Of a stretch of DNA of 64,000 bases, positions 17,556 to 27,101 are shown piece after piece. Position 1 is the stretch's first letter. The number at the start of each line of letters is the position of its first letter. A program made the position numbers and the translations under genes. Where the stretch lies: the NCBI GenBank assembly GCA_050250955.1, contig JBFWNR010000007.1, forward strand, positions 124,001 to 188,000, given 5' to 3'. The DNA comes from CAWAYR01 sp050250955 (lineage in GTDB: Bacteria; Acidobacteriota; Vicinamibacteria; Vicinamibacterales; UBA2999). The notes under the pieces were generated by a model, which was not told where the DNA came from, made no database searches, and was given only the letters and a program-made list of their open reading frames with translations.

Positions 17556-20090
17556 TCAGTGCCGCCCGTCGGCCGTGGTGGTGGGCGGCGCGCCGTCGGC
17601 GGCGCCCGGACGACTCATCTGGAAGGCCTGGCTGGCCGCCACACCCTGGACGAACGCCGCCACGGTGTAGCCGCGAGCCGCCGCCTCGCGGATGATCCGG
17701 CGCACCGCCGGCATGTCGAACGCCTCGACCCGCCGCCCGGTGGCGTAGGTCATCAGCGCCTCGGTGAAGCTGAGGAGCACGGCGTCCTGGTGGACCTTCA
17801 GGGCCTCGCGCAGCGCGACCGGCCCGTCGAGCGTCATGCCGTCGTAGAGCACCCCGACCGGATCGACGGCGACCTCGTTGTCCTTGATGCGCCAGGCGCC
17901 GGTGACGTCGAAGTTCTCCAGCGCCAGGCCGAGCGGGTCGATCACCTTGTGGCACGACATGCAGGCCGGGTTGGCGCGGTGCTGCTCCATCCGCTCGCGG
18001 ACCGACAGCGTCCGGCCGCCCTTGACGTCCTTGACCTCGTCGAGCGCCGGCACGTTGGGCGGCGGCGGCGGCGGCGGCGAGCCGAGCAGCACCTCCATGA
18101 TCCACTTGCCGCGCAGCACCGGCGAGGTGCGATCGGCGATCGAGGTCAGCGCCAGGATGCTGCCGTGCCCGAGGATGCCGCGGCGGTGCGGGTCGGTGAG
18201 CGCGACGCGACGGAAGTGACTGCCGGTGACGTTCGGGATCCCGTAGTGGATGGCGACGCGCTCGTTGACGAAGGTGTAGTCGGCGTCGATGAGGTCGAGC
18301 ACGCTGCGGTTCTCGCGCACCAGGCTGTCGAGGAAGAGTTCGGTTTCGCGGCGCAGGCCCCACGCCAGGGTGTCGTCGTAGTGGGGGTACTGCAGGTAGT
18401 CGGGGATGATCTTGTCGAGGTCCTGCAGCCGCAGCCACTGGGCGCCGAAGCGGGTGGCCAGGGCCTCGGAGCGGGGATCGGCGAGCATCCGGCTCACCTG
18501 CCTGACCAGCCCCGCCGGCGTGCGCAGTCCGCCCTGGGCCGCCAGCGCCGACAGTTCGGCGTCGGGCGCCGTGCCCCACAGGAAGAACGACAGCCGCGTC
18601 GCCAGGTCCTGATCGGCCAGCCGGTAGCTCTCCCCGGCGCGCGTCGCCGGCGGCACTTCCTCGAGCCGGAAGACGAACCGCGGGCTGGCCAGGATCGCCT
18701 GCAGCGCATAGCGGATGGCGTGCTCGAAATCGCCGCGTTCGCGGCCCTGCGCGTAGAACCCCATCAGCGCGTCGAGTTCGCCGCGGCCCACCGGACCGCG
18801 GAACGCCCGCGCCGCCAGCGACCGGACGATCTCGGCGGCGCACACCGGCTCCTCGGCGGCCGAGGTCGGCCGGCAGGAGAAGATGCGGCGGCGGCTGATC
18901 GTGTCCGACACGCCGGTGACCGAGAACGGTCCGTGCACGCTCATGTCGCGCAGATGCGGCAGCAGCGTGACGCCGAAGCTCATGCTGACGTCGGCCAGGG
19001 TGTTCTCCACCGGGATCAGCAGGTCGGTGGGCGGGGCCTCGAAGCGCTGGACGAACGCCGCCGAGACCCGATGCGGCCCGGCCGAGACGTAGACGCGGGC
19101 GGTACGCGGGTCGAGGCTGTTGGCCGGATCCGACTCGCTCATGCGCTGGTTCAGCGCGATCACGGCGACGCGCTCGCCGTCGATCGACACGTCGATCTCC
19201 TCGGCGAGATCCATCACGTCCATGGTCGTGCGGCCGTAGAGGCCGCCGAGGGGCTCGTTGTGCAGGTTGACGCCGATGACGTACTCGCCGTCGGCCGGGA
19301 AGACGTGCATCACCGAGATGCCGCCGCGGGTGCCCATCGGCGCGCCGTCGACGTGCCGCATCTGCGACATGGTGCGGCCGACCTTGTAGGTCACCACCGC
19401 CGGCGTGGCCTCCTTGTCGCCGACGGCCAGCCGGCTGATCTGGCTGGCGGCGCGCAGGTAGCCTTCGAGCAGCGTCGGCGACATCCCCTGCACGTCGGCG
19501 ACGTTGTCGAACCCGTGGCTCATCGTGTCGGCGGGCAGATACGCGGCCACGTCCACGTCCAGGCCGAGCAGGTCCTCGACCGCCCGCGCGTACTCGACCC
19601 GGTTGAGGCGCTGGAACGGCCGCCAGCCGGGGTTGGGGTGCGCCGCGGCGTGCTCGTCCATGCGCGCCTCAAGCGCGGTGGTCAGCGCCGCGATGGTCGC
19701 GGCGTCGGGACGTTTGGCTCCGGCCGGCGGCATCATGCCGGCGCGCAGCTTGCGGATCATCTTCTCGACCAGTTCGGGCTGGTCGGCGGCGCGCATCGCG
19801 CTGAACCCGGCCAGCGACAGCCCGCCGGCCTTGGCGCGGTCGCTGTGGCAGGTGGCGCAGTAGGTGGTGACCAGCTCGCTCTGTGCCGCAGCGGTGAGCG
19901 GATCGGCGGCGGCGTGCGCCGGCATCGGGGCGGGCCGCGGCGACGGTCGCGGCGCGGTCGCCGCCGCCGGAGCCGGCGCGGCGGGCCGGGCGACCTGCCC
20001 GGCGGCCCGCGCCGACAGGGTGAACCCGACGGCGACGACGGCCGCCGCGACGGCGGCCGCCAGCCGGTGGTGACCGGGACGTCCCGGCAT
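17556..20090 (-). CDS. PSCyt1/DUF1592-family di-CxxCH protein, copy 2
   Basis: The 844-residue product begins at an ATG whose last base (20088-20090 region) overlaps the TGA of the ankyrin gene as TGATG. It has a signal region, a Pro/Ala-rich linker, CATCHSDRAKAGGLSLAGF, DUF1587 (NRVEYARAVEDLLGLDVDV), DUF1595, DUF1592 (DLATRLSFFLWG), DUF1588 with PPPPPPP and a second motif CMSCH, and DUF1585 (TEALMTYATGRRVEAFDMPAV). The C-terminus lacks the heptamer-coded tail of copies 1 and 3. The long minus-strand frame running unbroken upstream from here to 23105 is antisense or overlapping shadow, because the ankyrin and DUF1552 genes occupy that DNA in other frames. Confidence 0.85.
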   Translation of the reverse strand: MPGRPGHHRLAAAVAAAVVAVGFTLSARAAGQVARPAAPAPAAATAPRPSPRPAPMPAHAAADPLTAAAQSELVTTYCATCHSDRAKAGGLSLAGFSAMRAADQPELVEKMIRKLRAGMMPPAGAKRPDAATIAALTTALEARMDEHAAAHPNPGWRPFQRLNRVEYARAVEDLLGLDVDVAAYLPADTMSHGFDNVADVQGMSPTLLEGYLRAASQISRLAVGDKEATPAVVTYKVGRTMSQMRHVDGAPMGTRGGISVMHVFPADGEYVIGVNLHNEPLGGLYGRTTMDVMDLAEEIDVSIDGERVAVIALNQRMSESDPANSLDPRTARVYVSAGPHRVSAAFVQRFEAPPTDLLIPVENTLADVSMSFGVTLLPHLRDMSVHGPFSVTGVSDTISRRRIFSCRPTSAAEEPVCAAEIVRSLAARAFRGPVGRGELDALMGFYAQGRERGDFEHAIRYALQAILASPRFVFRLEEVPPATRAGESYRLADQDLATRLSFFLWGTAPDAELSALAAQGGLRTPAGLVRQVSRMLADPRSEALATRFGAQWLRLQDLDKIIPDYLQYPHYDDTLAWGLRRETELFLDSLVRENRSVLDLIDADYTFVNERVAIHYGIPNVTGSHFRRVALTDPHRRGILGHGSILALTSIADRTSPVLRGKWIMEVLLGSPPPPPPPNVPALDEVKDVKGGRTLSVRERMEQHRANPACMSCHKVIDPLGLALENFDVTGAWRIKDNEVAVDPVGVLYDGMTLDGPVALREALKVHQDAVLLSFTEALMTYATGRRVEAFDMPAVRRIIREAAARGYTVAAFVQGVAASQAFQMSRPGAADGAPPTTTADGRH

Positions 20091-21877
20091 CAGCACGACA
20101 CGCACTTGTGGTGGTTGGTGGCGCCGAGCTTCTCGAGCAGCTTCAGCGCGTCGGGATAAGGCTGGGTCCGCTGCACCGGGCCGTTGGCCATGTCGGCGGT
20201 GCTCTGCCCTTCGCGGTTCAGGCGGGTGACGTCGGCGCCCTTCGACACCAGGTACTCGATCATCGCGACGTCGCCGCGGGCGGCCGCCTGGTGCAGGGCG
20301 GTGTTGCCCTCGTGGTCGGCGGCGTTGACGTCGGCACCCAGTTCCTCGACCAGGTACTTCACGGCCTCGAGCATCCCGGTCGGCGCGTAGCGGTGCGAGT
20401 TGGCGGCGAAGCCTTCGCCGTAGCCGACGCCGGCGGCGGCCTGGAGCGGAGTCACCCCCGGTCCGCCCACCGGCAGCGGCGGCTGGCCCGAGGTGTCGCC
20501 ACCGGCGCGGACGCCGGCGTCGCCGACCCGCGGCCGGCCGGCCGGTTTGGTGGTCGGGATGTGGGGATCGGCGCCGCGCGCCACCAGCAGCTTCATGGCG
20601 TCGATGTCGGCGGCGTAGGCGGCGCGCCAGAACGCGGTGGCGCCGATCTCGTCCACGCCCGAGAGATCGAAGTTGTAGCCCGAGTACCAGACCTTGTAGC
20701 GCAGCCGGGCGTTGACGTCGGCGCCGCGGTCGAGCAGCGTCGTCAGCATCTGCATGTAGGTGGTCGTCTGCTGCAGATAGGCGCGCGGCTGCGGGTAGAG
20801 CGCCTTGGGCGCCCACTGGACGTTCAGCACGGCGTAGAGCGGGGCGGCACCGTTGGCCGCCGCCAGGTTCGGGTCGGCGCCCTTCTCGATGAGGTGCATG
20901 GCCAGGTCGAAGTGCCCGTTGGCCACCGCGATGAGCAGCGGACTGCTCTTGTCGCCGGCGCTCACCTGGTTCACGTCGGCGCCGGCGGCGAGCAGCACGT
21001 CGACCGCCTCGCGCGATCCCTGGCGAACGGCGAAGAGCAGCGGCGTCAACCCGCCCTGCCAGCCGACCAGCTCGTTGTAGCGGAACTGCCGTTCGACGCC
21101 GGCCGCGCCCTGCGCCGGGCCGCGCCGCCCGCCGCCACCGCCCGACGGCGCGGTCGGCGGCGGCGCGGTGGCCGGCCGCGCCGCGGCGTTGGGCTCGGGC
21201 GCCGGCCGGGCGCCGCCCGGGGCGGCCGCCGGAGTCTGCGCCTGCTGCTGTTGCTGCTGCCGGAAGAACTCCTCCTCCGGCGAGGTGAGCGCCGACAGGT
21301 CGACCACCTTGGTGGTCGCCTTGACGTCGGCCCCGGCGGCGATGAGCGCCTGCATGGCGGCGACCCGGCCGTAGGCGGTGGCGAACATCAGCGCCGTCTG
21401 CTGCATCGACTGCTCCCGGGCGTCGATCTCGGCGCCGGCGGCGACGAGCGCCTTGACGGCGTCGACCGAGCCGGACGCCGCGGCGAGCATCAGCGGCGTC
21501 GTGCCGGTGGTGGTCGCGGCGCTGGCGTCGGCACCGGCCTTGAGCAGCACCTCGACGACGCCGGCGTTGCCGGTGCGGGCGGCGATCACCAGCGGGGTGT
21601 TGGCGCCCAGCCGCGTCGTCGCCTTGACGTTGGCGCCGGCATAGACCAGCATCTGCGCCAGCTCGACGTCGTTCTTCATCGCCGCCCAGTGGAGCGCCGT
21701 CATGCCGTCGCCCTGGGCGGTGTTGACGTCGCGGCCCTGCTGCAGCAGCGTCCGCACCGCCGCCCGGTCGCCCTGCATCGCCGCGTCGGCCACCGGCGCC
21801 GCCGACTGCGCCACGACGCTCACCGCCAGCATCAGGGCGCCGCAGGCGCCCGCCATCGTCCCGACTCGCTGTCGCAT
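20090..21877 (-). CDS. Exported ankyrin-repeat protein B
   Basis: The 595-residue paralogue of the protein at 10473 has a signal peptide, an N-terminal ankyrin block (GDGMTALHWAAMKNDVELAQ, TGTTPLMLAAASGSVDAV), a Gln/Pro/Gly-rich linker (residues about 210-260) and a second block (EGNTALHQAAARGDVAMIE). It ends NHHKCVSC. The segment VWYSGYNFDLSGVDEIGATAFWRAAY is nearly identical in both paralogues and is not typical ankyrin, so it may be a conserved functional insert. It lies between DUF1552 copy 3 and DUF1592 copy 2 and is coupled to the latter. The start at 21877 could alternatively be the ATG at 21856. Confidence 0.8.
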   Translation of the reverse strand: MRQRVGTMAGACGALMLAVSVVAQSAAPVADAAMQGDRAAVRTLLQQGRDVNTAQGDGMTALHWAAMKNDVELAQMLVYAGANVKATTRLGANTPLVIAARTGNAGVVEVLLKAGADASAATTTGTTPLMLAAASGSVDAVKALVAAGAEIDAREQSMQQTALMFATAYGRVAAMQALIAAGADVKATTKVVDLSALTSPEEEFFRQQQQQQAQTPAAAPGGARPAPEPNAAARPATAPPPTAPSGGGGGRRGPAQGAAGVERQFRYNELVGWQGGLTPLLFAVRQGSREAVDVLLAAGADVNQVSAGDKSSPLLIAVANGHFDLAMHLIEKGADPNLAAANGAAPLYAVLNVQWAPKALYPQPRAYLQQTTTYMQMLTTLLDRGADVNARLRYKVWYSGYNFDLSGVDEIGATAFWRAAYAADIDAMKLLVARGADPHIPTTKPAGRPRVGDAGVRAGGDTSGQPPLPVGGPGVTPLQAAAGVGYGEGFAANSHRYAPTGMLEAVKYLVEELGADVNAADHEGNTALHQAAARGDVAMIEYLVSKGADVTRLNREGQSTADMANGPVQRTQPYPDALKLLEKLGATNHHKCVSC

Positions 21878-21901
21878 CCGCGTGTCTCCGTGTCCCAGAG
21901 G

Positions 21902-23305
21902 TCAGAGCGCCGTGGTCGTCTCGGGCGCGGCGTTGAGGTTCATGACGCCGGTGCTGTCGCCGAACGACGTCATGTCGTTCAGGCCGAGCATGTGCAGCAC
22001 GGCGAGCATCGGGTTGGCCATCGGCGTGCCGTCGGCGGCCTTGATGTGCAGCCCGCCCTTCAGCTGGCCGCCGGCGTGGCCGGCGAAGAACAGCGGGCAG
22101 CGCTTGTGGTTGTGGACGTTCGAGTTGCCCATCGGCGACCCGTACATCACCAGCGTGTGGTCGAGCAGCGTGCCGTCGCCGTCGGGGGTGTTCTGCAGCT
22201 TGTCGAGGAAGTACGGCAGCTGGGCGACGTGATAGGTGTTGATCTTCTGGAACTCGCGGACGCGGTCCTCGCGGTCCTGGTGGTGCGAGGCCGGGTGGAA
22301 GCCGGCGGTGCTGCCGCTCTCGGGATAGGCGCGACTCGAGCCGTCGCGGCCCATCTTGAACGAGAAGACGCGGGTGATGTCGCTGGCAAACGCCACCGCC
22401 TGCAGGTCGAACATCAGCTTGACGTGCTCGGCGAAGCTGTCGGGCACGCCCACCGGGGCGCCGGGGAGCGCCCGCGGCTCGCCGCTGGCGTTGGCCTCCT
22501 CCACCTTCTGGATCCGCCGTTCGATCTCGCGCACGTCGTCGAGGTACTCGCCGAGCCGGGCCTGGTCGGCCGGTCCCAGCGAGCCACGCAGCCGGGCGAC
22601 CTCGGCGGTGATGAAGTCGAGGATGCTCTTGTCGCGCTGGCGGCGGGCGATGCGCTCCTCGGCGGTGGCGCCGACGCCGAACAGCAGGTCGAAAGCGGCG
22701 CGCGGGTCGCGGATCATCGGCAGCGGCTCGGTCGGCGACGCCCAGCTGATCGTGTCGGTGTAGACGCACGAGTAGCCGTAGGCGCAGCCGCCGGCCTGGT
22801 CGATGCTCTCGATGCACAGCTGCATCGACGGAATCGGGGTCTCGTGGCCGACCTTGCGGGCGTAGTACTGGTCGAGCGAGGTGCCCGACAGCACGTCGGA
22901 GCCCTGGGTCTGCTTGGGATGGCTCTGCGTCAGGTAGACGGCGCTCGAGCGGAAGTGGTCGCCGCCGATCTCGGGCAGTTCGAACGCCTCGGCGTTGCGC
23001 ACGTCGGTGTTGCTGACGATGGTCAGGTGGGGCTTGAAGCCGTTCAGCGGCATCAGGCTGGTCGGCGACAGGTCGAAGTCGGCGCCGGTCGCCGCCGGCG
23101 ACCACATGTGCTTCTGCAGCCCGATGGCGGTGGCGCCGGCCGAGCCGTGCACCATCTCGATGGCGGCCAGGCGGATCTTCGTCGCCGCGGTCCTGGCCAG
23201 CGCGGTGCGCGCCGGCACCATCGCTTCGAGGAACGGCAGGGCGACGGTGACGCCCAGCCCCTTGAGGGCGGTGCGCCGCGACAGGTGCTTCTTGGTGATG
23301 ATCAT
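21902..23305 (-). CDS. DUF1552 family protein, copy 3 (Tat-exported)
   Basis: This 467-residue protein carries a Tat signal (SRRTALKGLGVTVALPFLEAM) and all family landmarks seen in copies 1 and 2: EMVHGSAGATAIGLQKHMW, TPIPSMQLCIESID, CAYGYSCVYTDTISW, DDVREIERRIQ and HNHKRCPLFFAGHAGG. Its ATG overlaps the TGA of DUF1592 copy 3 (23302-23305). The ankyrin B gene starts 24 bases downstream. Its conserved Asp/His/Cys residues would be candidates for an active or metal site, but no activity is known for the family. Confidence 0.85.
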   Translation of the reverse strand: MIITKKHLSRRTALKGLGVTVALPFLEAMVPARTALARTAATKIRLAAIEMVHGSAGATAIGLQKHMWSPAATGADFDLSPTSLMPLNGFKPHLTIVSNTDVRNAEAFELPEIGGDHFRSSAVYLTQSHPKQTQGSDVLSGTSLDQYYARKVGHETPIPSMQLCIESIDQAGGCAYGYSCVYTDTISWASPTEPLPMIRDPRAAFDLLFGVGATAEERIARRQRDKSILDFITAEVARLRGSLGPADQARLGEYLDDVREIERRIQKVEEANASGEPRALPGAPVGVPDSFAEHVKLMFDLQAVAFASDITRVFSFKMGRDGSSRAYPESGSTAGFHPASHHQDREDRVREFQKINTYHVAQLPYFLDKLQNTPDGDGTLLDHTLVMYGSPMGNSNVHNHKRCPLFFAGHAGGQLKGGLHIKAADGTPMANPMLAVLHMLGLNDMTSFGDSTGVMNLNAAPETTTAL

Positions 23306-25833
23306 CGGTTTCGCTCTTTCCCCGGTCCCTGGTCTCCGGTCCCTGGTGCCTGGTCGTTGGTCTCGGTGGCCTCGACCCGGTTCATCCTGAAGGCCGGCGT
23401 GTTGACCACGCCGAGCACGAAGGCCGAGAGCTTCAAGTCGCTGGCGGCGGCGGTGTCGATCACCGTGCGCACCGCCGGCATGTCGAACGGCTCGATGCGG
23501 CGACCGAGCGCATAGGTCATGAGGTGCTCGGTGAAGCTGAGCAGGAACGCGTCCTGGTGCTTCAGCAGCGCCGCCCGCAGGCCGGCCGGGCCGTCCATCT
23601 TCGTGCCGTCGTAGAGCTGGCCGCTGGCGTCGACGGCGACGTCGCCGTCCTTCATGCGCCACCGGCCGGTGACGTCGAAGTTCTCGAGGGCCAGGCCGAG
23701 CGGGTCGATGACCCGGTGGCACGACGTGCAGGCCGGGTTCTTGCGGTGCTCCTCCATCCGTTCGCGGACCGAGAGCATCCGGGCGCCGCGGGCGCCGCCG
23801 GTCTCCTCGAGCAGCGGGACGTTGGGCGGCGGGGGCGGCGGCGGCGAGCCGAGCAGCACCTCCATCACCCACTTGCCGCGCTGCACCGGCGAGGTCCGGT
23901 CGGCCACCGAGGTGAGCAGCAGCACGCTGCCGTGCCCGAGAATCCCGCGCCGCTCCTCGGGCACCGCGACGCGGCGGAATTCCTGGCCCATGACGTTGGG
24001 CAGCCCGTAGTGGCGCGCCACCCGCTCGTTGGCGAAGGTGTAATCGGCGCGCAGCAGGTCGAGGATGCTGCGGTCGTCGCGCACCAGGCTGTCGAAGAAG
24101 AGCTCGGTCTCGCGCACCAGGTTCTCGGCCAGCGTGTGGTCCCAGTAGGGGAAGAGCAGCGCGTCGGGCCGGATCTTCTCGACGTCCTGCAGCCGCAGCC
24201 ACTGGTGGGCGAAGCGCGTCGCCAGCGCTTCCGACTTCGGGTCGGCGAGCATGCGCCGCACCTGGCGCTCGAGGGCCCCCTTGGTCTTCAGGCCGCCGGC
24301 CGAGGCGACGCGGACGAGCTCGGCGTCGGGCACGGTGGCCCACAGGAAGAAGGACAGCCGCGAGGCCAGGTCGAGATCGGCCACCGCGTAGGCGTCGCCG
24401 ACCCGGGCCGAGGCCGGCGGCTGCTCGAGGCGGAACACGAAGCGCGGGCTGGCCAGCAGCGCCTCGAGCGCGGCGCGGATGCCGGCTTCGAAGTCGGCGT
24501 CCTTGCGGCCGCGGTCGTAGAAGGCCAGCAGCGCGGCGACGTCGGCGTCGGTGGCCGGTTCCCGGTAGGCCTGGGAGGCCAGCCGACGCAGGATCTGGCT
24601 GGCGCAGGCCTGCTCCTCGCTCTCGGCCGTCGGCCGGCACGAGAACACCGTCCGCCGGCTCACGGTGTCCGAGACGCCGGTGACCTCGAACGGCCCGCTG
24701 ATGGCGAAGTCGCGGACGTGCGGCAGCGTGGTGATGCCGAACCCGCTGCCGATCTGCGAGTCGGCCAGCGTGTAGTCCTGCGGCGCCAGGATGTCGTCCA
24801 CCGGGGCTTCGAACTGGCGCAGGAACGCCGCGGCGACGCGGTGCGGGCCGGCGGTGACGTGGACGCGCGGCGACTGCAGGTTCATGCCGTTGGGGTCCGA
24901 CTCGCTCATCGTGTGGTCGATGTCGAGCACGGCGACGCGGGCGCCGTCGATCGAGATCTCGAGCTTCTCGCCGCGCACGATGCTGCCGTAGAGCTGCCCG
25001 GTGGGAATCGAGTGCAGCATGGCGCGGAAGCTGTAGACGCCGTCGGCCGGGAAGACGTGGACCAGCGACACGCCGCCGCGGGTGCCCACCGGCGTCCCGG
25101 CGATGTGCTCCATCTGCGACTGGGTGCGCGGCACCTTGTAGGTGGCTTCGGTCGGCGCCGACGCCGGATCGCCCAGGGCCAGGGTGGCGATTCGCCCGGC
25201 GGCGCGCAGGTAGCCCTCCATCAGCGTCGGCGAGAACGTCTGCGCGTCGGCGACGTTGTCGAAGCCGTGGCTGATGGTGTCGGGCGGCAGGAACGTCGTG
25301 ACGTCGACGTCGATGTGGAGCAGGGCCTTGACGGCGCTGGCGTACTCGGCGCGGTTCAGCCGCTGGAAGGGCCGGTAGCCGGGATCGGGCCGGACCGCGG
25401 CGATCTCGTCCATGCGGCCTTCGAGCGCGGTGGTCAGCGCGGCCAGCGTCGCGGCGTCGGGCCGCTTGGCCCCGGCCGGCGGCATCATGCCGGCGCGCAG
25501 CTTGCGGATCATCTTCTCGACCACCGCCGGCTGCTCCTGCGCCCGCATGGCGTTGAAGCCGGCCAGCGACAGCCCGCCGGCCTTGGCGCGTTCGCTGTGG
25601 CAGGTGGCGCAGTAGGTCGCGACCAGCTCGCTCTGCGCGGCGCCGGTCAATGCGGGGTCGTGCGCCGCCACCGGCGTGGCCGGACGCGGCGCCGGCGCCT
25701 GAGCGGCCGCCGGCTGGCGGGGAGCCGGTGCGGGCCCGGCGTCGGTCGCGGCCCCCGGCCCGTCGGCAGTTGCGCGGACCCAAACCGTCGCGACCAGCGC
25801 GGTGATGGCGACGGCGAACGCGAACCTCTTCAT
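23302..25833 (-). CDS. PSCyt1/DUF1592-family di-CxxCH protein, copy 3 (first gene of the cluster)
   Basis: The 843-residue protein has a signal peptide and an Ala/Pro linker. PSCyt1 carries CATCH at residues 75-79. DUF1587 spans about 145-215 and DUF1595 about 400-475. DUF1592 (about 485-615) contains DLASRLSFFLWA and YTFANERVARHYG. DUF1588 (about 620-730) contains RTSPVQRGKWVMEVLLGS, a seven-proline run and CTSCH. DUF1585 (about 755-825) contains FTEHLMTYALGRR. A short repeat-coded tail (APGTGDQGPG) ends it. It begins the minus-strand cluster and is divergent from msrA across a 223-base region with a TATACT box. Confidence 0.85.
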   Translation of the reverse strand: MKRFAFAVAITALVATVWVRATADGPGAATDAGPAPAPRQPAAAQAPAPRPATPVAAHDPALTGAAQSELVATYCATCHSERAKAGGLSLAGFNAMRAQEQPAVVEKMIRKLRAGMMPPAGAKRPDAATLAALTTALEGRMDEIAAVRPDPGYRPFQRLNRAEYASAVKALLHIDVDVTTFLPPDTISHGFDNVADAQTFSPTLMEGYLRAAGRIATLALGDPASAPTEATYKVPRTQSQMEHIAGTPVGTRGGVSLVHVFPADGVYSFRAMLHSIPTGQLYGSIVRGEKLEISIDGARVAVLDIDHTMSESDPNGMNLQSPRVHVTAGPHRVAAAFLRQFEAPVDDILAPQDYTLADSQIGSGFGITTLPHVRDFAISGPFEVTGVSDTVSRRTVFSCRPTAESEEQACASQILRRLASQAYREPATDADVAALLAFYDRGRKDADFEAGIRAALEALLASPRFVFRLEQPPASARVGDAYAVADLDLASRLSFFLWATVPDAELVRVASAGGLKTKGALERQVRRMLADPKSEALATRFAHQWLRLQDVEKIRPDALLFPYWDHTLAENLVRETELFFDSLVRDDRSILDLLRADYTFANERVARHYGLPNVMGQEFRRVAVPEERRGILGHGSVLLLTSVADRTSPVQRGKWVMEVLLGSPPPPPPPNVPLLEETGGARGARMLSVRERMEEHRKNPACTSCHRVIDPLGLALENFDVTGRWRMKDGDVAVDASGQLYDGTKMDGPAGLRAALLKHQDAFLLSFTEHLMTYALGRRIEPFDMPAVRTVIDTAAASDLKLSAFVLGVVNTPAFRMNRVEATETNDQAPGTGDQGPGKERNR
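23324..23351. repeat. GGTCCCT heptamer tandem repeat (degenerate), four units
   Basis: Units GGTCCCT, GGTCTCC, GGTCCCT and GGTGCCT run in 7-base steps inside the 3' end of DUF1592 copy 3. They encode its Gly/Pro-rich tail. The array is positionally equivalent to that at 13594-13621 in copy 1. Confidence 0.75.
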
Positions 25834-26056
25834 GCCCGGCCCTCGGCGTTGGTGGGAGTTGCCGCTAAGTGCCTGATTCCAGACACCAACCTACGCTTGA
25901 GTATACGGCCGTTGCCAGGCGTTTTCCGGACCGTCGCACGCACTTTCTGGTATTGCACTGTCTGCGCTTGTAACGAGCGGTTCTGGCCCGCTGGGGCCGC
26001 GGCGCGGCGTATCCTGCCCGCCTGGCCGAACGTCCAATCGACGGAGCGGATCCCCG
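25834..26056. promoter_or_regulatory. Divergent intergenic region between the DUF1592/DUF1552 cluster and msrA
   Basis: These 223 bases hold no gene. On the minus strand a TATACT box (25905-25900, within CGGCCGTATACTC) lies about 67 bases upstream of the cluster's first ATG. A similar CGGCCGTATAC occurs upstream of the NHL gene near 6730. On the plus strand TATCCT (26009-26014) is a weak candidate for msrA. The stretch 25900-25980 is less GC-rich than its surroundings. Neither -35 is clear. Confidence 0.35.
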
Positions 26057-26686
<630 letters not shown>

Positions 26687-26689
<3 letters not shown>

Positions 26690-26749
26690 CGGCTGGCGGC
26701 TAGCGGCTAGCGGCTAGCGGCTAGCGGCTAGCGGCTAGCGGCTAGCGAG
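26687..26749 (+). repeat. TAGCGGC heptamer tandem array, eight units plus a degenerate ninth
   Basis: Eight consecutive 7-base units (the second is TGGCGGC) start at the msrA stop codon, followed by TAGCGAG. TAG falls at the start of each unit, and because 7 is not a multiple of 3, stops occur in all three plus frames. Related copies occur at 5586, 10321, 10429 and 16109. Confidence 0.95.
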
Positions 26750-26864
26750 CAGATGCTGCCGCTGCTGGACCGACGGCCGCCGCTCGAGCCCGGCCGGGAA
26801 CCATCCGGGGGCGCCGAGTGAACGCCCGGGCGGGCCGTGCGTCTGGTGATGGCGAGGAGGACCC

Positions 26865-27089
26865 GTGGTCAACACCCTGCGCTCGGTGAAGTTCCTGTTC
26901 ATGGCGCCGGTCATCCTGGCGTTCCTGGTCGTCGTCAACCTGATGACCTCGCCTGGCCAGTGGTGGGTGCAGTGGCCGGCCCTTGGTCTGGGTATCGCCT
27001 GGATCATCAGCCTGCTGCGGGTGATGCGCGCGGTCGTGCTGGCCGGCGGCCTGGCGGCGCTGGCCGCGGTGCTGGCGCGCCGCCGCTGA
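26865..27089 (+). CDS. Small membrane protein
   Basis: The 74-residue product is almost entirely two or three hydrophobic segments (FLFMAPVILAFLVVVNLM and VLAGGLAALAAVLARRR). It resembles short 2TM-type proteins without a known role. A strong Shine-Dalgarno, GAGGAGG, ends 5 bases before the GTG at 26865 and fixes that start. The TGA stop lies in the loop of a small inverted repeat. A very short upstream frame (26753-26821) is not supported. Confidence 0.6.
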   Translation: MVNTLRSVKFLFMAPVILAFLVVVNLMTSPGQWWVQWPALGLGIAWIISLLRVMRAVVLAGGLAALAAVLARRR

Positions 27090-27096
27090 CGCGGCG
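27081..27096. terminator. Inverted repeat with stop codon in the loop
   Basis: CGCCGC (27081-27086) and GCGGCG (27091-27096) flank the loop TGAC, whose TGA is the stop of the small membrane protein. A convergent gene ends at 27102. It is a short, T-run-free terminator candidate. Confidence 0.35.
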
Positions 27097-27101
27097 ACGG
27101 C

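Noticed and set aside
17556..23105. A single 1849-codon open frame on the minus strand
   Set aside because: Only its downstream part (17556-20090) is a real gene; upstream of that it is out of frame with the ankyrin and DUF1552 genes, whose products carry recognisable domains.
20108..23515. A 1135-codon open frame on the plus strand
   Set aside because: It is antisense to three well-supported genes and its product is low-complexity Gly/Arg/Val-rich sequence, as expected from GC-rich third positions.
26753..26821. 23-codon frame upstream of the small membrane protein
   Set aside because: No Shine-Dalgarno, no coding character and it directly abuts repeat DNA.
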